Source: Nageia nagi (Eukaryota; Pinophyta). From it: a DNA stretch of 64,000 nt. The stretch is from the NCBI GenBank assembly GCA_050084985.1, contig JBITNC010000001.1:145390001-145454000 (forward strand), given 5' to 3'. Made by a program: the position numbers and the translations under genes. How positions within the stretch are numbered: the stretch's first letter is position 1; each line of letters starts with the position of its first letter. A model generated the notes under the pieces. That model had not been told where the DNA came from. It was given only the letters and a program-made list of their open reading frames with translations, and did not search any database. Positions 1-13,459 of this stretch are shown here, one piece after another.

Positions 1-1440
1 AATTCTATCAATCAAATTTGGCTTATTCATAGAGAATAGGGTGATCCAAAACACTGACTAAAGTCAAAAATACAAGTTAAGAAATTTGAACGTACCCATC
101 TTCTTTCAATAGGTGAAAGAAGGATAAAAAATAAAAACAAATATTAAAATTTTACTATAGTCTTCTAAACACCAGCGTCCAATTTCAATTATTGATGAAT
201 TAGGTTAGATGCATGCACCTAATACATGGATACCGAAAACTCTGTAATTTGCAAATAAAAATAAAAATGGTAACTTTTGAAGTATCTTGGAAAGAAAGCA
301 AGGGATAATAGATGACTCATTATCCATCCTATGCATCTCAGCTTTGGATCACAGTCATGACAATTGAATAGGCTTTTTTATTTTGATTTTTATCCCAAAA
401 TTGGAAACTTTGTAGGTTTCTGAAATCAATAAAGAAAACCTTCTACAATGAAGCAAAGGGAATGAATTTGAATTCAAAGTTAGTCTGTTGGAATACATGT
501 AAATCTAGTGAGTTAAGTGCATTACTATTTCACATTTTAACATGCTTTTTTATGTTTAATATTATGCTTATTTCATAATATGGGCATGTATGTTTGATGC
601 CATTTCTATTTGCATGTGTGCAAGGTCCACAAATGAAGAGCAGTAGAATTGAATAGAGAAAGTCATACATAAGTGGAGGAGAGAAATCTAGATTTTTTGC
701 AAGTTCTTGCAAATAGTTTTTAGAACTTGCAGACATTGTTGTTGATCAACTAAAATGAGCTACCAAAGACCCTGAAAAACAACCATAGAGGCTAAAATAC
801 TACTTTGTAAAAGCCTTTTTGCAAGGCAAAAAATAGAAAGAGATTCTTCATTGTATCATTGAGCTCTATTGAAGAGTAATGAAGAAAAATATTGGTTGTA
901 ACATGTCTTATCTTGTTTTCTAACAATGTTACTTTTTGAGTATGAAAAATTTCACATGCATCGAATTTTCTTCAAAATAGTACTATTTAATCAATTAAGC
1001 ATATCATTATTCCACAAGGTTCATCCTAAAAAATAGTACTAATAATCAATCAAACATTTTAGCATGGGTTTTCCTCAAAATATTACTACTAATTAATTAA
1101 AAGATTTTCTCTCAAAATAGTATTAATAATCAATTAAACATTTCAACATGGTTGTTCCTCAAAATGATAATATTAGTAAATATCCTTATTTAACATGGTT
1201 CACCCATAATACTATCATATAAAAATCTATTAATTTTTATAAGTTTCGTTTATAGTCACACGAATCATGTTCTATTATTGTTCATCCAAAAGCATTTATT
1301 CCTTTTAATCAAATTCTAAACCTGTCATTAAAACTCATAACAAGATAATTAAATAAAATTTATTATAAAGGTTCTATTAAATAGTATTTTTATAATAATA
1401 CCTATTGTAAACCTTTATATCATTTTAACCTAATCTTAGT
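1..1440. other. No gene seen; AT-rich intergenic DNA
   Basis: No open frame here resembles a known protein. About 960-1200 there is a loose, degenerate repeat of a phrase like CTCAAAATAGTA followed by AATCAATTAAACATTT, roughly four times, probably a decayed minisatellite. The short minus-strand frame at 530-736 has no recognisable domain and is likely chance. Confidence 0.6.
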
Positions 1441-1588
1441 AAGATAGGAAAATATTTAAAAAAAAATAATTTTAATAAGGAGGCTTCACTTAGATAACTA
1501 TTGATAGAATTTTAAAGATAGGAAAATATTTAAAAAAAAATAATTTTAATAAGGAGGCTTCACTTAGATAACTATTGATAGAATTTTA
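1441..1588. repeat. Perfect 74-bp tandem duplication
   Basis: Positions 1441-1514 and 1515-1588 are identical over 74 bases, including an A-run and the phrase AAGGAGGCTTCACTTAGA. All surrounding repeats are heavily mutated, so this is a recent replication-slippage or unequal-exchange duplication, or an assembly artefact. Confidence 0.9.
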
Positions 1589-3030
1589 AATACCATGGCG
1601 ACAGATGATTTGCAGAGAATGGCTCGCAAGGAGTGAGGGGAGCTTGTGGGGAGAGAAAGGAGCTCGTGCTTTGCAAAAGGAGTTATTTTCACTCCATACC
1701 ATCTCGTCTCCAGTGTTATCTCAATTCTTTATAGGAGAATTTTAGTATTAATGAGACACAGGACAATACATCAGATGGTAACAAAAAATCTGTAAGACAA
1801 GGATGTAAGCTTGCGCCGAGAAAAAAAAATCTCTTCTCAGAATCTATATTTGACCCAAAATTCATCAGTATGCTATGGTGGTATTAATTACTTGCCTCAA
1901 GCCACTTTTCAAATATAGTCCAGGTATTTCTATCTCCAAATCTAGGTGAAATGTGCTGAAGATCCCTCTTGGCGACATTGGAAATATGTATCACTCACCA
2001 CTGTATGTAAGAGTCAAGCGCCACAAAGTAGTTTTCTTAGACAAATGGAGCCTCATAGCTTTAGGAAGACTAGGAGATAAAGAACACATAGAAATGGATG
2101 GAGAGTATGTATTACATCACGCAAGCTCATTCCAAGACTAGGAGAGGGATAAAATGTAATGGGTTCATGCTAAATGGGTAGCGCAAGCTTTCACCGGGGT
2201 TGACCTCTATATCAAGCATACCAGATTGCATGCTACAGGTTTCCCTTTTGCAAAGGAGAAAGCTACTATGGTGGCCAGTCTTCAAGCTTCCTAGTGATTG
2301 GTTCATTCCTAAAACCCATCCATTCAAAGGTAATTGAGTCATTTTTCACAGATAGGAAAGTGTAACATAAAATGTGCATGGTTTCGAATCCAGAGCGATC
2401 AGGATTTACAGCTTTCAACAAATTTAAATCTCTCTCATTTGGAAACCTACGAGCTTGGCTTCACAAGAGGTCGTATAAGTAATGGTAGTGCCAAGAAATA
2501 AAGGGATTAAGCGGCTAAATAGACTCCATCAAAGATAGTATCCTTTGATGCATTTCTCCAAAGTAAAGCATTCTCTGGTAGGCTCAAAAGTAACATCTCT
2601 AGTACACCCCTCCTTTCGAATAGCTTCAAGGGTGTTTTAGGAAAAATTAGATAAAACTCAAGGTGGGTACCAACTCGTGGCCCAATGTATATATATATAT
2701 ATTTATTTTTATTATTCCAAGGTAGTATGTCCAAAGTTTGACACTTGTGAACTAGTAACTTCTCACAAGGTCATGAATTTTTAATTAATTTGTTCAATCT
2801 TTTCTCTAGATACCTACATGTAGATATGGAAAAAGTATATAATACATTCACATACAAAGGTATCAAATGAATACAAATATTATGCTTTCACATGGTACAA
2901 TTAATGTAAAATCATTAATAACAAAGGACCCTATTATTATTATCACATACTCTTAAATAAGAAATCCATCCTTCAAATACACTTAAAATGTTTCAAATAA
3001 AACTCAAAGCTTTAACTAAACATTTTAGCA
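1589..3030. other. No recognisable gene; less AT-rich stretch to about 2500, then AT-rich DNA
   Basis: Roughly 1590-2500 is visibly richer in G and C than its surroundings and holds two short frames (1953-2141 plus, 2127-2342 minus) without recognisable domains. It could be a relic of a gene or of a less decayed element. 2500-3030 is AT-rich with a short TA run near 2690 and nothing recognisable. Confidence 0.4.
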
Positions 3031-4096
3031 CTAGTGGCTAAACTATTAGAAAAGTACTTGGACTTGTAAATGGAAAATTGAGAAGAGAGAGAGAATCCTT
3101 CCTTCACGGATCTCAAAGACAAGATTTGGGAAGAGGGGATGAGTGTGTGGATGATGAAGTATTTTTTTAAGGGTTCTCCTAGGTATTTATAACCAAAGGT
3201 TAGTATAGTCCTTCCAAAAACTTAACTATTTTTCCATCTCAACATTTTTGTTTGTGAGGGATATGGATGCTTATTATTTTATGGTAGAATTTGACAAATT
3301 TATTTGTAAGTCACAAGTCCTACAAATTATTTTGCATACCTCATTCTAGGTACCAAAATGAATGGAAAAGGTCTATCAATTATTTTGCATATCTAACATA
3401 AAATACCAAAATATATGGAGATAGTCCCTCCATTATTTTACACATATAACATAAAATACCAAAATGTATGGAGATAGTCCCTCCATTATTTTACAAAATA
3501 CCAAAATAGTCCCTCATCCCTTGATAAATTTATTTTCACTTTACCCTAGAATTTATTGTATGTAAAAATAAAATTCTTTAGTAAAAATTTAAATTTAAAT
3601 ATTTGAAATATACCTTTGCAACATTAAAAAAAATTAATTAATTTTCAAAAATAATTTAGGAATGCACATCAAAATTTTAACACACAAGTTTACCTGCAAA
3701 GATCACCCATCGTGTAAGGTAAATTTTTTAGTACACACATGAACATCATACACATCACATGGATCGAATATCATGCATAATAATTATGAGATGCATCTAT
3801 ATTATCTATAAGGATCCTGTGGGCTATTAGTGAATAAATGCTAATCATTTCCTCACTCTTACCAATCTATTCCCGTGACCAACTCATTTTTGGTTCTCTG
3901 GGGTCTCTAACCTGACTCCCATGCTCGATCGACTTATAACCCATGTCACAATAATCTTGAAGCCAACATCAAATTGAATCAAATGTCGCATATAACCATT
4001 CATTATTAGTCATTTCATAACGTAAATAGTCTCAATCACATTCAAATTATTGAAGGCATTCAGGTCATAATAAGTGCAATTAGGGAGGTCATTACA
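3031..4096 (-). repeat. LTR-like block A (third-family LTR relic)
   Basis: The block resembles 28781-29759 in its layout and in scattered phrases (compare 3860-4070 with 29530-29730). Read on the minus strand it begins TGTAATGACC at 4096, a usual LTR start. It carries a TATA-like GGTTATAAATA at 3184-3193, about 900 bases in. The outer end is not clear, so the lower boundary is approximate. No partner LTR or target duplication was found. It is most simply an old LTR fragment. Confidence 0.45.
3379..3520. repeat. 53-bp minisatellite, about 2.5 copies
   Basis: The phrase ATTATTTT starts units at 3379, 3432 and 3485, a constant 53-base step. Each unit ends in GGAGATAGTCCCTCC, and the last copy is shortened. 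It lies inside LTR-like block A. Confidence 0.85.
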
Positions 4097-5289
4097 GATA
4101 AAAATTTAGTGGAAATTGCTAATGCAAATAAGGAAGAAGCTGAGATAAGATTCAAATACATTTTATTTATAATTCATAAATTTAAATTTCATGTGTTTTA
4201 GTATTTTTATTTTGGTATGATTTCATGCAAGGTATGATAAAATATATTCAAGTGTTAAATATTCATTTGAAACAAGCAAAAAAAGTGTGAATATCGCCAT
4301 ACAAATGAAAGATGAATTGGAGACTTTAAGAAAAATGAATTATGTTTATTAGATGATAATAAAAAAGCATGAATTTGACCCTAAAATCTTACGTAAAGAG
4401 AAAATTGATATTGATCCATGTTTGCTTTCAGCAGGCAATGCATCTATAGGAGAACAAACAATACTTTGGAATCTTGAGTAAACAACCAATGTTGTTGGTG
4501 TTTCACTAGAGGATAAGGATAGAGGGATAACTTTAGTGGTTTCCATATGAGCAAAAATTACATTTAAATTTTTTGATTAAATGGCCTTTAAGACTTTATT
4601 TAATTATCAATGGACAATGGTTTCATTTATTTTTCTTATGTACTACAATGTTGGATGGATAATAATTTCATTTGTTTTTGTACTACAATATTGTATGAAT
4701 AATAGTTTCATTTATTTTTTTTATGTACTTCAATGTTGGATAAAATTATGTAAATCCTTGCTATACATTTTGCATATTTTATATATGAATTAAAAGCTTT
4801 GTTAAACATTTTCATTGTATTTGCATTACTATGTTTGAAATATTGTATTTTAAATTTTAAAAGTTGTGTTTGTTTAAAAATAAATTGTAAATGGCTTGTA
4901 AATTACTATGTTTGAAATGATGTGTTTGAATTTTATATAAAAATGTTTTATTTAAAATAGCTTGCAAAAATATTTTATATGAAAAATACTTTGTTTGAAT
5001 TTTAAATATTTTATATGAAAATGCCTTTTTTTTTAAAATTTTATTTTTGAATAAAAGTATATATTTTTAAAAATTTAAACTATAATTGATACATCATAGC
5101 AATCAGTAAAAAAATTATAAATTAGTAACATAAATCATAAATCAATAATAATATGTAATTTAATTTCAAAAATAAAATTCATAGGTATATGATCAATAAT
5201 TTTGATCATTATTAATAAAAAAATTGATCATAAATAAATAATTTGAAAGATACATAACTACAAGTTAGGTATTTGAAACTCAAACCCTT
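4097..5289. other. No recognisable gene; AT-rich
   Basis: Two stretches on the plus strand (about 4130-4160 and 4360-4470) read as short open peptides, but I do not recognise a family. The rest is extremely AT-rich with long A and T runs. It lies downstream of the hAT pseudogene's 3' end. Confidence 0.4.
4607..4745. repeat. Short tandem repeat, about 3 degenerate copies
   Basis: The phrase AATAATTTCATTTGTTTTTG followed by TACTACAATATTG recurs three times with steps of roughly 50-60 bases. The copies are imperfect. Confidence 0.6.
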
Positions 5290-5452
5290 CAACAACCTAT
5301 TCTTTTCTAATCTTTTTTTGTATGCAAGTTTTTGTCGGAGCATTTTCTTCATTATTGTCTAAACCTCTTTGTTGTGCAATAGTAAACCAAATATCAATTT
5401 CCCTTTATATGTGAAAAGAATCCACTGTATAAGGGAGCTATACAATCTAATA
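5290..5452 (-). pseudogene. hAT transposase pseudogene, C-terminal tail (3' half)
   Basis: This is the 3' end of the hAT-like gene whose main part lies at 15161-17110. Read on the minus strand from 5452 down, the frame continues from the dimerisation domain across the target duplication of T1a: the residues after NLDICI continue as RLYSSL, then about 20 codons to an in-frame stop. The two halves are separated only by the 9.7-kb insertion. The separation of the halves and the frame continuity are seen directly; assignment to hAT comes from the domain on the other side. Confidence 0.65.
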
Positions 5453-6072
5453 TGTATATGCCTAAAAATAACTTATTATTTATTAAATAATTCATTTTAG
5501 AGCCTCAATGATGTATTATGTAAAAGAGGTTAAAAATACCCAAATCTATGTAATTCATGTAATGGGCCATTATATTATGACCTAGGGGTCAAATTTTGTA
5601 ATAGAAGTGTTGATATATAAAGACATCAAAAGCAACTAAAAGGAGGATCTCTGAAGGAGGAGGTTAAGGATGGGAAAACAAATATGAGGAGGATTCTAGA
5701 GAGATTATAGCACATGTTACATCACTTTGTTATGCATAAATATTATTCGTAAGTTATATCTTATGCATGTTATCTAATGATTCTTTCATTCACTCATCTT
5801 CATATTATTTTGTTGCACTTGTAATTTTACTTCTTCCATGCTATTAGTGATGTGCCTCATTTAGGTTGCCAATGGCATGCAATTGTATGAATGCATGTTT
5901 TTTTAATGTATGATGTCATTAATTTACTGAACATGTAATTGGGATAAAATGAACATGTATGCCTTTTAATCATTATTTTCATATTTCAAATGTATGTCAA
6001 TAAAACTAAGTAGTGCTAATGGTTTATTAATTAACCCCCATTAATAATTATATGCATTATTTTGGATCTACA
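5453..6072 (+). repeat. 5' LTR of T1a
   Basis: It begins TGTATATGCC and ends GGATCTACA, and is the partner of 14543-15160. The terminal TG and CA are retained here, whereas the 3' copy ends CG. Confidence 0.9.
5614..5622 (+). promoter_or_regulatory. Putative TATA box of the T1 LTR
   Basis: TATATAAAG lies about 160 bases into the LTR. The equivalent site is kept in both T1b LTRs (about 45111-45120 and 59532-59541, minus) but is TATACAAAG in the T1a 3' LTR. Conservation between copies supports a promoter role while the family was active. Confidence 0.5.
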
Positions 6073-6074
6073 TA

Positions 6075-6092
6075 TTGGTGAACCCAACTGTT
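6075..6092 (+). other. Putative primer binding site of T1a
   Basis: TTGGTGAACCCAACTG starts three bases after the 5' LTR. T2a has nearly the same sequence in the same place, so two different LTR families share the priming site. The tRNA species is not assigned here. Confidence 0.65.
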
Positions 6093-6711
6093 CTTACAAA
6101 CCCTAGAATTTTTCATTTTAGGGCATCACTTTTGCTAAGGAGTCTTGCATTAGAAACCCTTGGTTTTATTTTTCTTTTTGGTTAAATTAACTTTTCTTAA
6201 ATTTGAAAACTTTTATTGCTTCAAATAAATTTTTTCTTAAAAAATGTCACTATAAAAAACCCTAGTTTTGAAAGTCATTTTCTTCAATTTGGTGAGATCT
6301 AGCATTAGAAAACTTTGTCCAAACTATAAATAAATATAATTGGGAAGTTTTTCTATTTTTTATAGGTCTAAATTTGCATATTTTAAGTGATGTTGAAAAT
6401 ATTTTTGTCGAAAATGTCACCTTGAAAAATCATACATTTTGAAGGCATTTTGCATGCATCTTTATCAAGATTTATTGAGGTTTTCATATAAAAATATTTT
6501 TTTTCCCACCTTATTGCATTATCTAATGGATAAGGCATTTAAAAATAGTTTGTTTCAATGTTATAAGTAATTTATTTGCATGTCCTCCTAAAAAATAAAT
6601 GGATATTAATATTGATGTTATCATAATAGAATTTTTTTTTATGAATTATGTTTATCAAATTCATGCTTGACTATTGCGAATGATGATATTCCAAGTATTA
6701 TGAAAAATTGA

Positions 6712-7650
6712 GTGCATGATAATGTTATTTTTGATGATTATATGGCTGAATTTGATTTTGATGCATGTTTAAATTTGGATTCTATGGACAAGTTTGAAAT
6801 GAATGATATTGCATTTGAAAAATTGACACTTCAAGATAAATTTCAAAAAATTAAAGCACATATGTTAGTCAATCCCTCTTTGATGTTTGGAAATTATAAT
6901 GACCTTTAATTAAAATAAAAATATCATGCATTTATAAGGAAAGAATTAGATAAATTGTTAGAATATCCATATGCTAGATAATATTGTATGCAAAATTTTT
7001 AGAAGGAAATTATACAAAAGTAATAAAATCAAATATCTTCTCAACCATAATCAAAACCAAAATAATGTGGCAAAGAGTAAATCTCAAAAAACTTTGAAAA
7101 TATAGGATGCTCATATTGTAGAACAAACCATACAAGATAGCCATAATTGTTCCCCACCACCCAATCAAGAGGCCTCCAACTTTGACATACTTAGTGGACA
7201 TCAACCAAGCCTAATTATGAGGGATTTAATGAAAAGAGGTTCATTGATATTGTTAGAAAGAAAAACACAAGATAGTGATAATCCAATGGGAAATGAGGAT
7301 GCTTATTGCAATTATCATTAACAAAAGGGTCATGCTATATATTCTTGTCATGTTTTGAAACTTATAATTTTAGACATGATTACAAAAGGTAAATATTAGC
7401 TCCTTCAACATGCTTTAGATTCATAGATTGCAAATCGAATTGTGAAATTTTAGGATAATTGTGACGAGGAAGCATGCCATCAATGGTGTGCCATATTGCA
7501 TGAAGGTCACCAATATCATGAAAAAAGTAATGGGAATGATGGTTCTTGCTCTACCAATTTAACTAGTTGTAAGGAATCGAAAAATCTCAACTTTAAAATT
7601 TTTCTCTCAAACCATAAGAGCTTACACAACATGGATTAAAAGAATTTATC
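6712..7650 (+). pseudogene. Gag remnant of T1a
   Basis: A 65-codon open piece (6712-6909) is followed by a frame with few stops from about 7020 to 7640. At 7306-7348 it reads C-N-Y-H, a stop, Q-K-G-H, then C-H-V-L-K. This fits the C-x2-H...GH...C pattern followed by LK-x2-I found at the end of gag in plant Tat-type elements, where it binds RNA. A similar motif is present in T2a at 24137-24178. The stop in the motif, the missing first part of gag and several other stops show the gene is dead. There is no protease or polymerase downstream, which points to a large internal replacement or deletion. Confidence 0.6.
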
Positions 7651-10600
7651 TTTGTTAAACTAGTTTCACTTATAACATAAATATAATCATACAATAGTCT
7701 CAAACTATCAATTATGATTCTCATACATACCCATTATTCATAATAAACATATAAATGTAGGAAATAAACTAAAATGAATTAACACCAAGTATTCCAACCA
7801 CAAGTTAAACCGATAACACCATGTATTTGAGATAAGCTCAGGAAAGACCCTAGGTGTTCCCACTCTAGGTAAACCCTTGGTAGCTATGCTATCTAATAAT
7901 AGTTTATTACTACCATAATAAAATTATTACAAATTTGGTCATATAACCAAGTACATACTCCATCAACACTAAGACTTCCTCCAAAATAAGGTCTTCATGT
8001 CACTCAAATTACACATGTCATATTTTTTTATTAAGTACATAAAATGCACTGTGAAATATAATAATATAAGTTGTTATAAATCCAATATTAAATATACCAC
8101 TACACTTTATGCATTCAACATCCAAGTGTACCTCACACACTTTTATGCCTTAAATAAGAGAGTAAAACAATACCAATATCTCATAATGAGATGAAACTAT
8201 GAACAAAGAGTAATAGATTTATCAAACTATCCAAAAGTAATTTCTACTTATATACATGATTTCCTAAATACATACTCTATCAACATGGAGATTTCATCTA
8301 CCATAGAGGCTACTATGAAAATCAACATTGCATAAATGTAGACACATAACAAGAATACTTCCCAAGCCCTCTTCCTTTTGATCCACTAACAAACCTTCAA
8401 ATGACATAGTAATACAAGATGTTATTAATCCAATAGCAAAGCATCATCCAATACCAAGGATCCAACATCTAAATGTACTACAAAGTAATAATATATATTG
8501 TCTAAAAATAGGATCACCAATAATAAGATTCTATCATATGGTCCTTGAGACTATAAACATATATAGTAAGAAGTCCTAATAAATAATAGTAAACCCATTT
8601 GCCAAAATTATATTTCTTACTATACCAAGCTACATTTGCATCACAAAATGATACAATAGAATGCTTTTACAAATAATCATAACCATGTAGCATTACTACA
8701 TATGTTATCATACATAATCACTCATAATATACTCTAATTCATATCAAGGGTTTGACAATGCATCAAGATTTTATCACAAGCTTGGTTAGCTCAACTAGAT
8801 TCATCACTTGGCCATTGTTACCTCAAAAGAACATATTAATGTTTAATATTAAATAGCTAGGTTAACCTAGTCATAATAATTGTACTAAGTCATTACCCAA
8901 ATAATCATTAATAAAAATGATATACATAATTTCATTGACTTATTCATCCAACTATCTAGCTTCTATAAATCATCCTTATGACTAAACTAAGGTATATTAC
9001 AAGTATTAAAGGTACAAAGATAAGTTTGATTAGATCTCACCTATAATTATCAAACTCATTTGAATGTTGACATTCTAAAAGCCATTATAAAGACCTAAAA
9101 GCCACAATACCTCAAATCCCAAAGAGAAGATTTTTTCACCATATTTTATTCTTAATAATATAATGAAATATAACTATTCATTTTGTGATTTACCTAAAGG
9201 TAGGAATTCTGATTTAAATAGAATCAATTTCTATTAAAGATTAAAACTATCTTACCTCATTATAAATGTAAGGATACCTATATAATAAGTTTGTCATTTC
9301 TTCATTCTCAAAAATGATAAAAATATCTAATCAACCTTTGAAATATTAAAAAGTCTAATGCTACTTACCTTAGAATTGATGCAACCAAATCCATCAAAAT
9401 GCTCTCGTGCCTTTACCATATGGAGACTAAGTATTCACACTTTGGCTAGAGAGATCAAGTCATACAACCTAAGAACAAATTGGTCATAGCTTACATAAGA
9501 ACATTCATCTCATGCTTTGTTGATGACCTTTGAATTTCATGCACTCTAAGGTTCTTCAAAATTCTGTAATAGTTCTAGGTAAAATTTTTCTATCCATCTC
9601 ATTCCTCGTAGGCATGGAAAATAAATATATTTATGTCGATCTCATCTTCATGCTTCATATGCATGAGGTTTCTTCTAGTTAAAATTACAATAAGAGTCAT
9701 TATTATTAACTTTAATTTACTGCCCACATCTATTAGACCCATGCATTTACTAGATAAACCCCAATCTTCATTTCTTCCATCTTGCTAGCAATTTATATTC
9801 CATTACAACATACCCATTTTGTACACATCCTATGGATAATGCAATATATAGTACTATATTTTTTTAAGACACATTTTTTTAATCTATTCGTAAGCCCTAT
9901 GATCATTGCACTCTATGAAACTATTTCAACATCACATTGTTTTACAAACAAATTCGATGTCTTCTCTATGCTTCCATGCTTTATGTACATGTTTATAGGG
10001 AATTAAAGATCTCAACAATAAATGATAACCAAATATGATAATCCTTTGATTTATCTTCTTACCTTCTTCTTCAGCTTCACATGGTGGCACATATGAATGG
10101 GTATTGGAAAAGGTTGTAGTGTTTAGCTATTCATCTCACAAACAATGCAATCACATGTCCAATTTTGATTTTAAGGGCATCCATGACAATTGCATTTGCT
10201 TGAATGTTTCAAACCATTTTATAAAACCCAAATGATGTACCTTCTACAATCATTCCAACTCACAAGTCTTCTCTCCCTTTCATACAATGCAGTATAGCTC
10301 TAAGACATAGGCAGTTAGCAACCTCATCCAACTCTACACATAATCAAACCCTTCTATTTCAAGATATCTAATTATATCATAACCCCAAAATTTTTCCCCA
10401 AAAACACCCCCACTTGCACAATGGTTAAAAATGTGATTCTAATTGTATTCCCATAATTTTCTAAAAATAAACTCTCACTCCTTTGCATTCAAGTTCAAAG
10501 TAAGCCATACTCTCCCCTCTAGATATGTGTCCCTCAAGGCATCATACGAAACCCTCATGAGAAAATCATTGTAACATGTATACAAGGGAAGAAAAATAAA

Positions 10601-13459
10601 AATTTGGTGAAGATGATTTTTCCCACTTCACCCACTATTGTTGTTAAATAACAAACATTACTTAGTAATAAGAGGACACATTGTTAGTTATATTTTCAAT
10701 AAACACCAATCAACACTACTAGTCTCATATCAAGAGCACATCTACTCTTACTCAAAGAACTTTCTCTTAAGGTAATGCTAGTTGGGATTATATTGGTGCA
10801 CTCTTTTAATCTAGCATCATTTTCATATTAATTAAAATATAACTAATATGCAGATGTTTAATGGAAGGTGTTAAAATTATAGAGTCAAGAACCTCTTAAA
10901 CAAATATCATCCAAATCAAGGTCTTTATGACTTAATAGGATCAATATTTAACAATATAATTAGATATGAGATCCTATCCATCAAATAGACCTTTATGCTA
11001 TTCAATAAAGTATCAAAAATATGAAGATACATGATGTCTTAATCCATTTTCAAGTGCACCAATATGCACTATCGATACAACATCCAAGTACAATGCAATG
11101 CATTGATATATAATCCAAATAAATGCACCATCATATATTCCAAACATTTACCTTTAACTTAGAATCACAATAGTAAGGATCTCACTCTAAACATAGTGAA
11201 TACAATCTTCTCTAATGGTTACCTTACAAATTATATTGGTCACATTGCATCATAAATATTTCTTAACATATAATGCATTAACTAGTGTATTATGCAACCA
11301 TATATAGTTTATAAGGAATACCAAAAGTATACCTAAATATAGGGTATCCTAAGATGCACAAAATAACTATATATAAAACTATAATATTCATAAATCCATT
11401 ATAAGTCACAAGGGTCATGGGTTCTATCATAAGAATAGTTAATCCTCAACTAAATAATCCTTAAACCCTAGTTGTTTTAAATAGGGTTAAATATTGGTCA
11501 AATTTGAACAAATATAGAAAAATATTCATTTTATTATCCCTAAGTCATTATAAGATCCAAATCAAAACCTTACTCATCTAAGCCACACCATAATCATTAG
11601 TCAAATCTCATGAAGTTGGGAATATTTAGACTAATCTCATAATTTATCTCATATCCTTAAAGGTAGTACAAATTTGTAATATGTTTATAATATAATAAAT
11701 TTTAAAACTTAATGATGTTAACTCATTAAAGCTATGGTTATAATAATCAAACCATAATATTTATTTTCATTTCCTCTCATCAAAATGAAATATCTCATGG
11801 ATACAATAGCACCAAAAGTGGCCCATGACATAGTCCCCCTAGGAGTAAACATAGTCCACTATGTTTTGTTAAAGGAATTAGTAACAAAGAAAAATTTATA
11901 TTTTCCTTATTTTCTAAGAAATGAAAATAAATCATATGTAAGAACCTCTTTAATAGCCTCAACCAAATAAATTCAAACTTTTAGCCATTGTTCCAACTTT
12001 CAACTTTTTCCAAATAGTTTGTAGCATGAAGTTTTATAGATCCATTTTATTATCATTCATTTTCATTTCCTCTCATCAAAATGAAATATATCATGAATAT
12101 AATAGCACCAAAAGTGGTCCATGACACTAGTCAAACAAACATAAGAAAAATTTCAATTCAGTTGGATTCAATTGAGCTTCGATTACAAGACTATAGAAAA
12201 TAGAATGATTGGCCTTTTGACAAGTATCTATTTAAGATTGCACTCCTTACTAAGTATTTTTCGAAATTCAAAACATTTATCCCAAAAGTACAATAGGATG
12301 TATTGATCTTTGTGAAATAATAACACCCCAAGGTAAAGATAATGAAGAGGATAATTTGTGCAAAGAAATGCCACTTTTTATAGCAAAATATGCTAAAATG
12401 ATGGGGTTTCCACCACCCCCTAATGTACTATAGTTTGACTATCTTTGATGAATTAAGACCACTATATTTTGTTTGACTATCTGGTATGAAAAGTGAACAT
12501 TACATATGCTATTCTTATGATTGCTATTTCAAACAAAATGCATATTTTACTAATGAAATTTAAGGCCATTGCATCCTTGAAAATATGGTATAGTATAGCA
12601 TTATGGTATTATCTATAAACTATTGCATTGTATTGAATATCTGAATTATTATTTTCAATACCAATTGATGGATTCTTCCTCTTGAATGATATCATCATTG
12701 TATAGACAAATTGAATATATGATCATGTATTGATAGTTCATGCTTTATCTTGAAAATTTTATGGAAATTACAATGTTATTTCATTTAGAAGCAATGCAAA
12801 GTGATATGGATGATTTTCTTTCAAATTTTTACACTCGATATGGAAAATCTCATGCTGCTAGTGGCATGAAATTGCTACAAATAATTTTGTAAATGGGTCA
12901 TATTGAAATTTCATTGAATGTCTACTCATTTATATGATTCTTTCATGCATATACAATATATTATTGATAAGGATAAAAATTATTGAAAATATTATTATAA
13001 AATTTTAGGCATACCACGTTGCCAATGACATGGATTTATATTGAAAATTCATGCAAATTGATATATTGAAATGAAAGGCTAATGATTAATTGAATATATG
13101 GTACATTTATGATTTATTGGTATACTAATAATTATTCCAAAGCCATGGTCTCCCATGAGCAAATATTGCATTGATTACAGGACATCACTAGTGTGAGTCA
13201 TTCAAACATCATCCATAGGCTATGAGTTGTCTATCATAATAGTCTATACTCTATATCACTATGGTTGGAATTAGCCATAGTAAAAATATCTAAATATTAT
13301 ATTAATTTCATCCTTGCTATTTTCATTTCTTATTCTTTCATGGATGTGATCTATGCAACTTTATGTTGTTTTGTTCCACGGGTATTATCTAGGTGGGTAT
13401 GGTTGGCATTGATCACTCATGTTTCACAAGGAAAACATAATATGTTCAGGTCATAGACA
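7651..13459. other. Interior of T1a without recognisable coding
   Basis: About 5.8 kb where pol should be. No reverse transcriptase, RNase H or integrase motif was found on either strand. The longest frames (9782-10006, 11785-11970) have no known domain. A piece at about 12300-12420 reads as an open peptide ending in several prolines but is unassigned. The stretch may contain further unrecognised insertions. Confidence 0.5.
11763..12131. repeat. Direct duplication of about 70 bp, 295 bases apart
   Basis: 11763-11834 and 12058-12131 both read TTTTCATTTCCTCTCATC, then AAAATGAAATAT, and end AAAAGTGG(C/T)CCATGACA. There are only a few differences. It is a local tandem duplication or the edges of a small unrecognised insertion. 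Confidence 0.8.
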
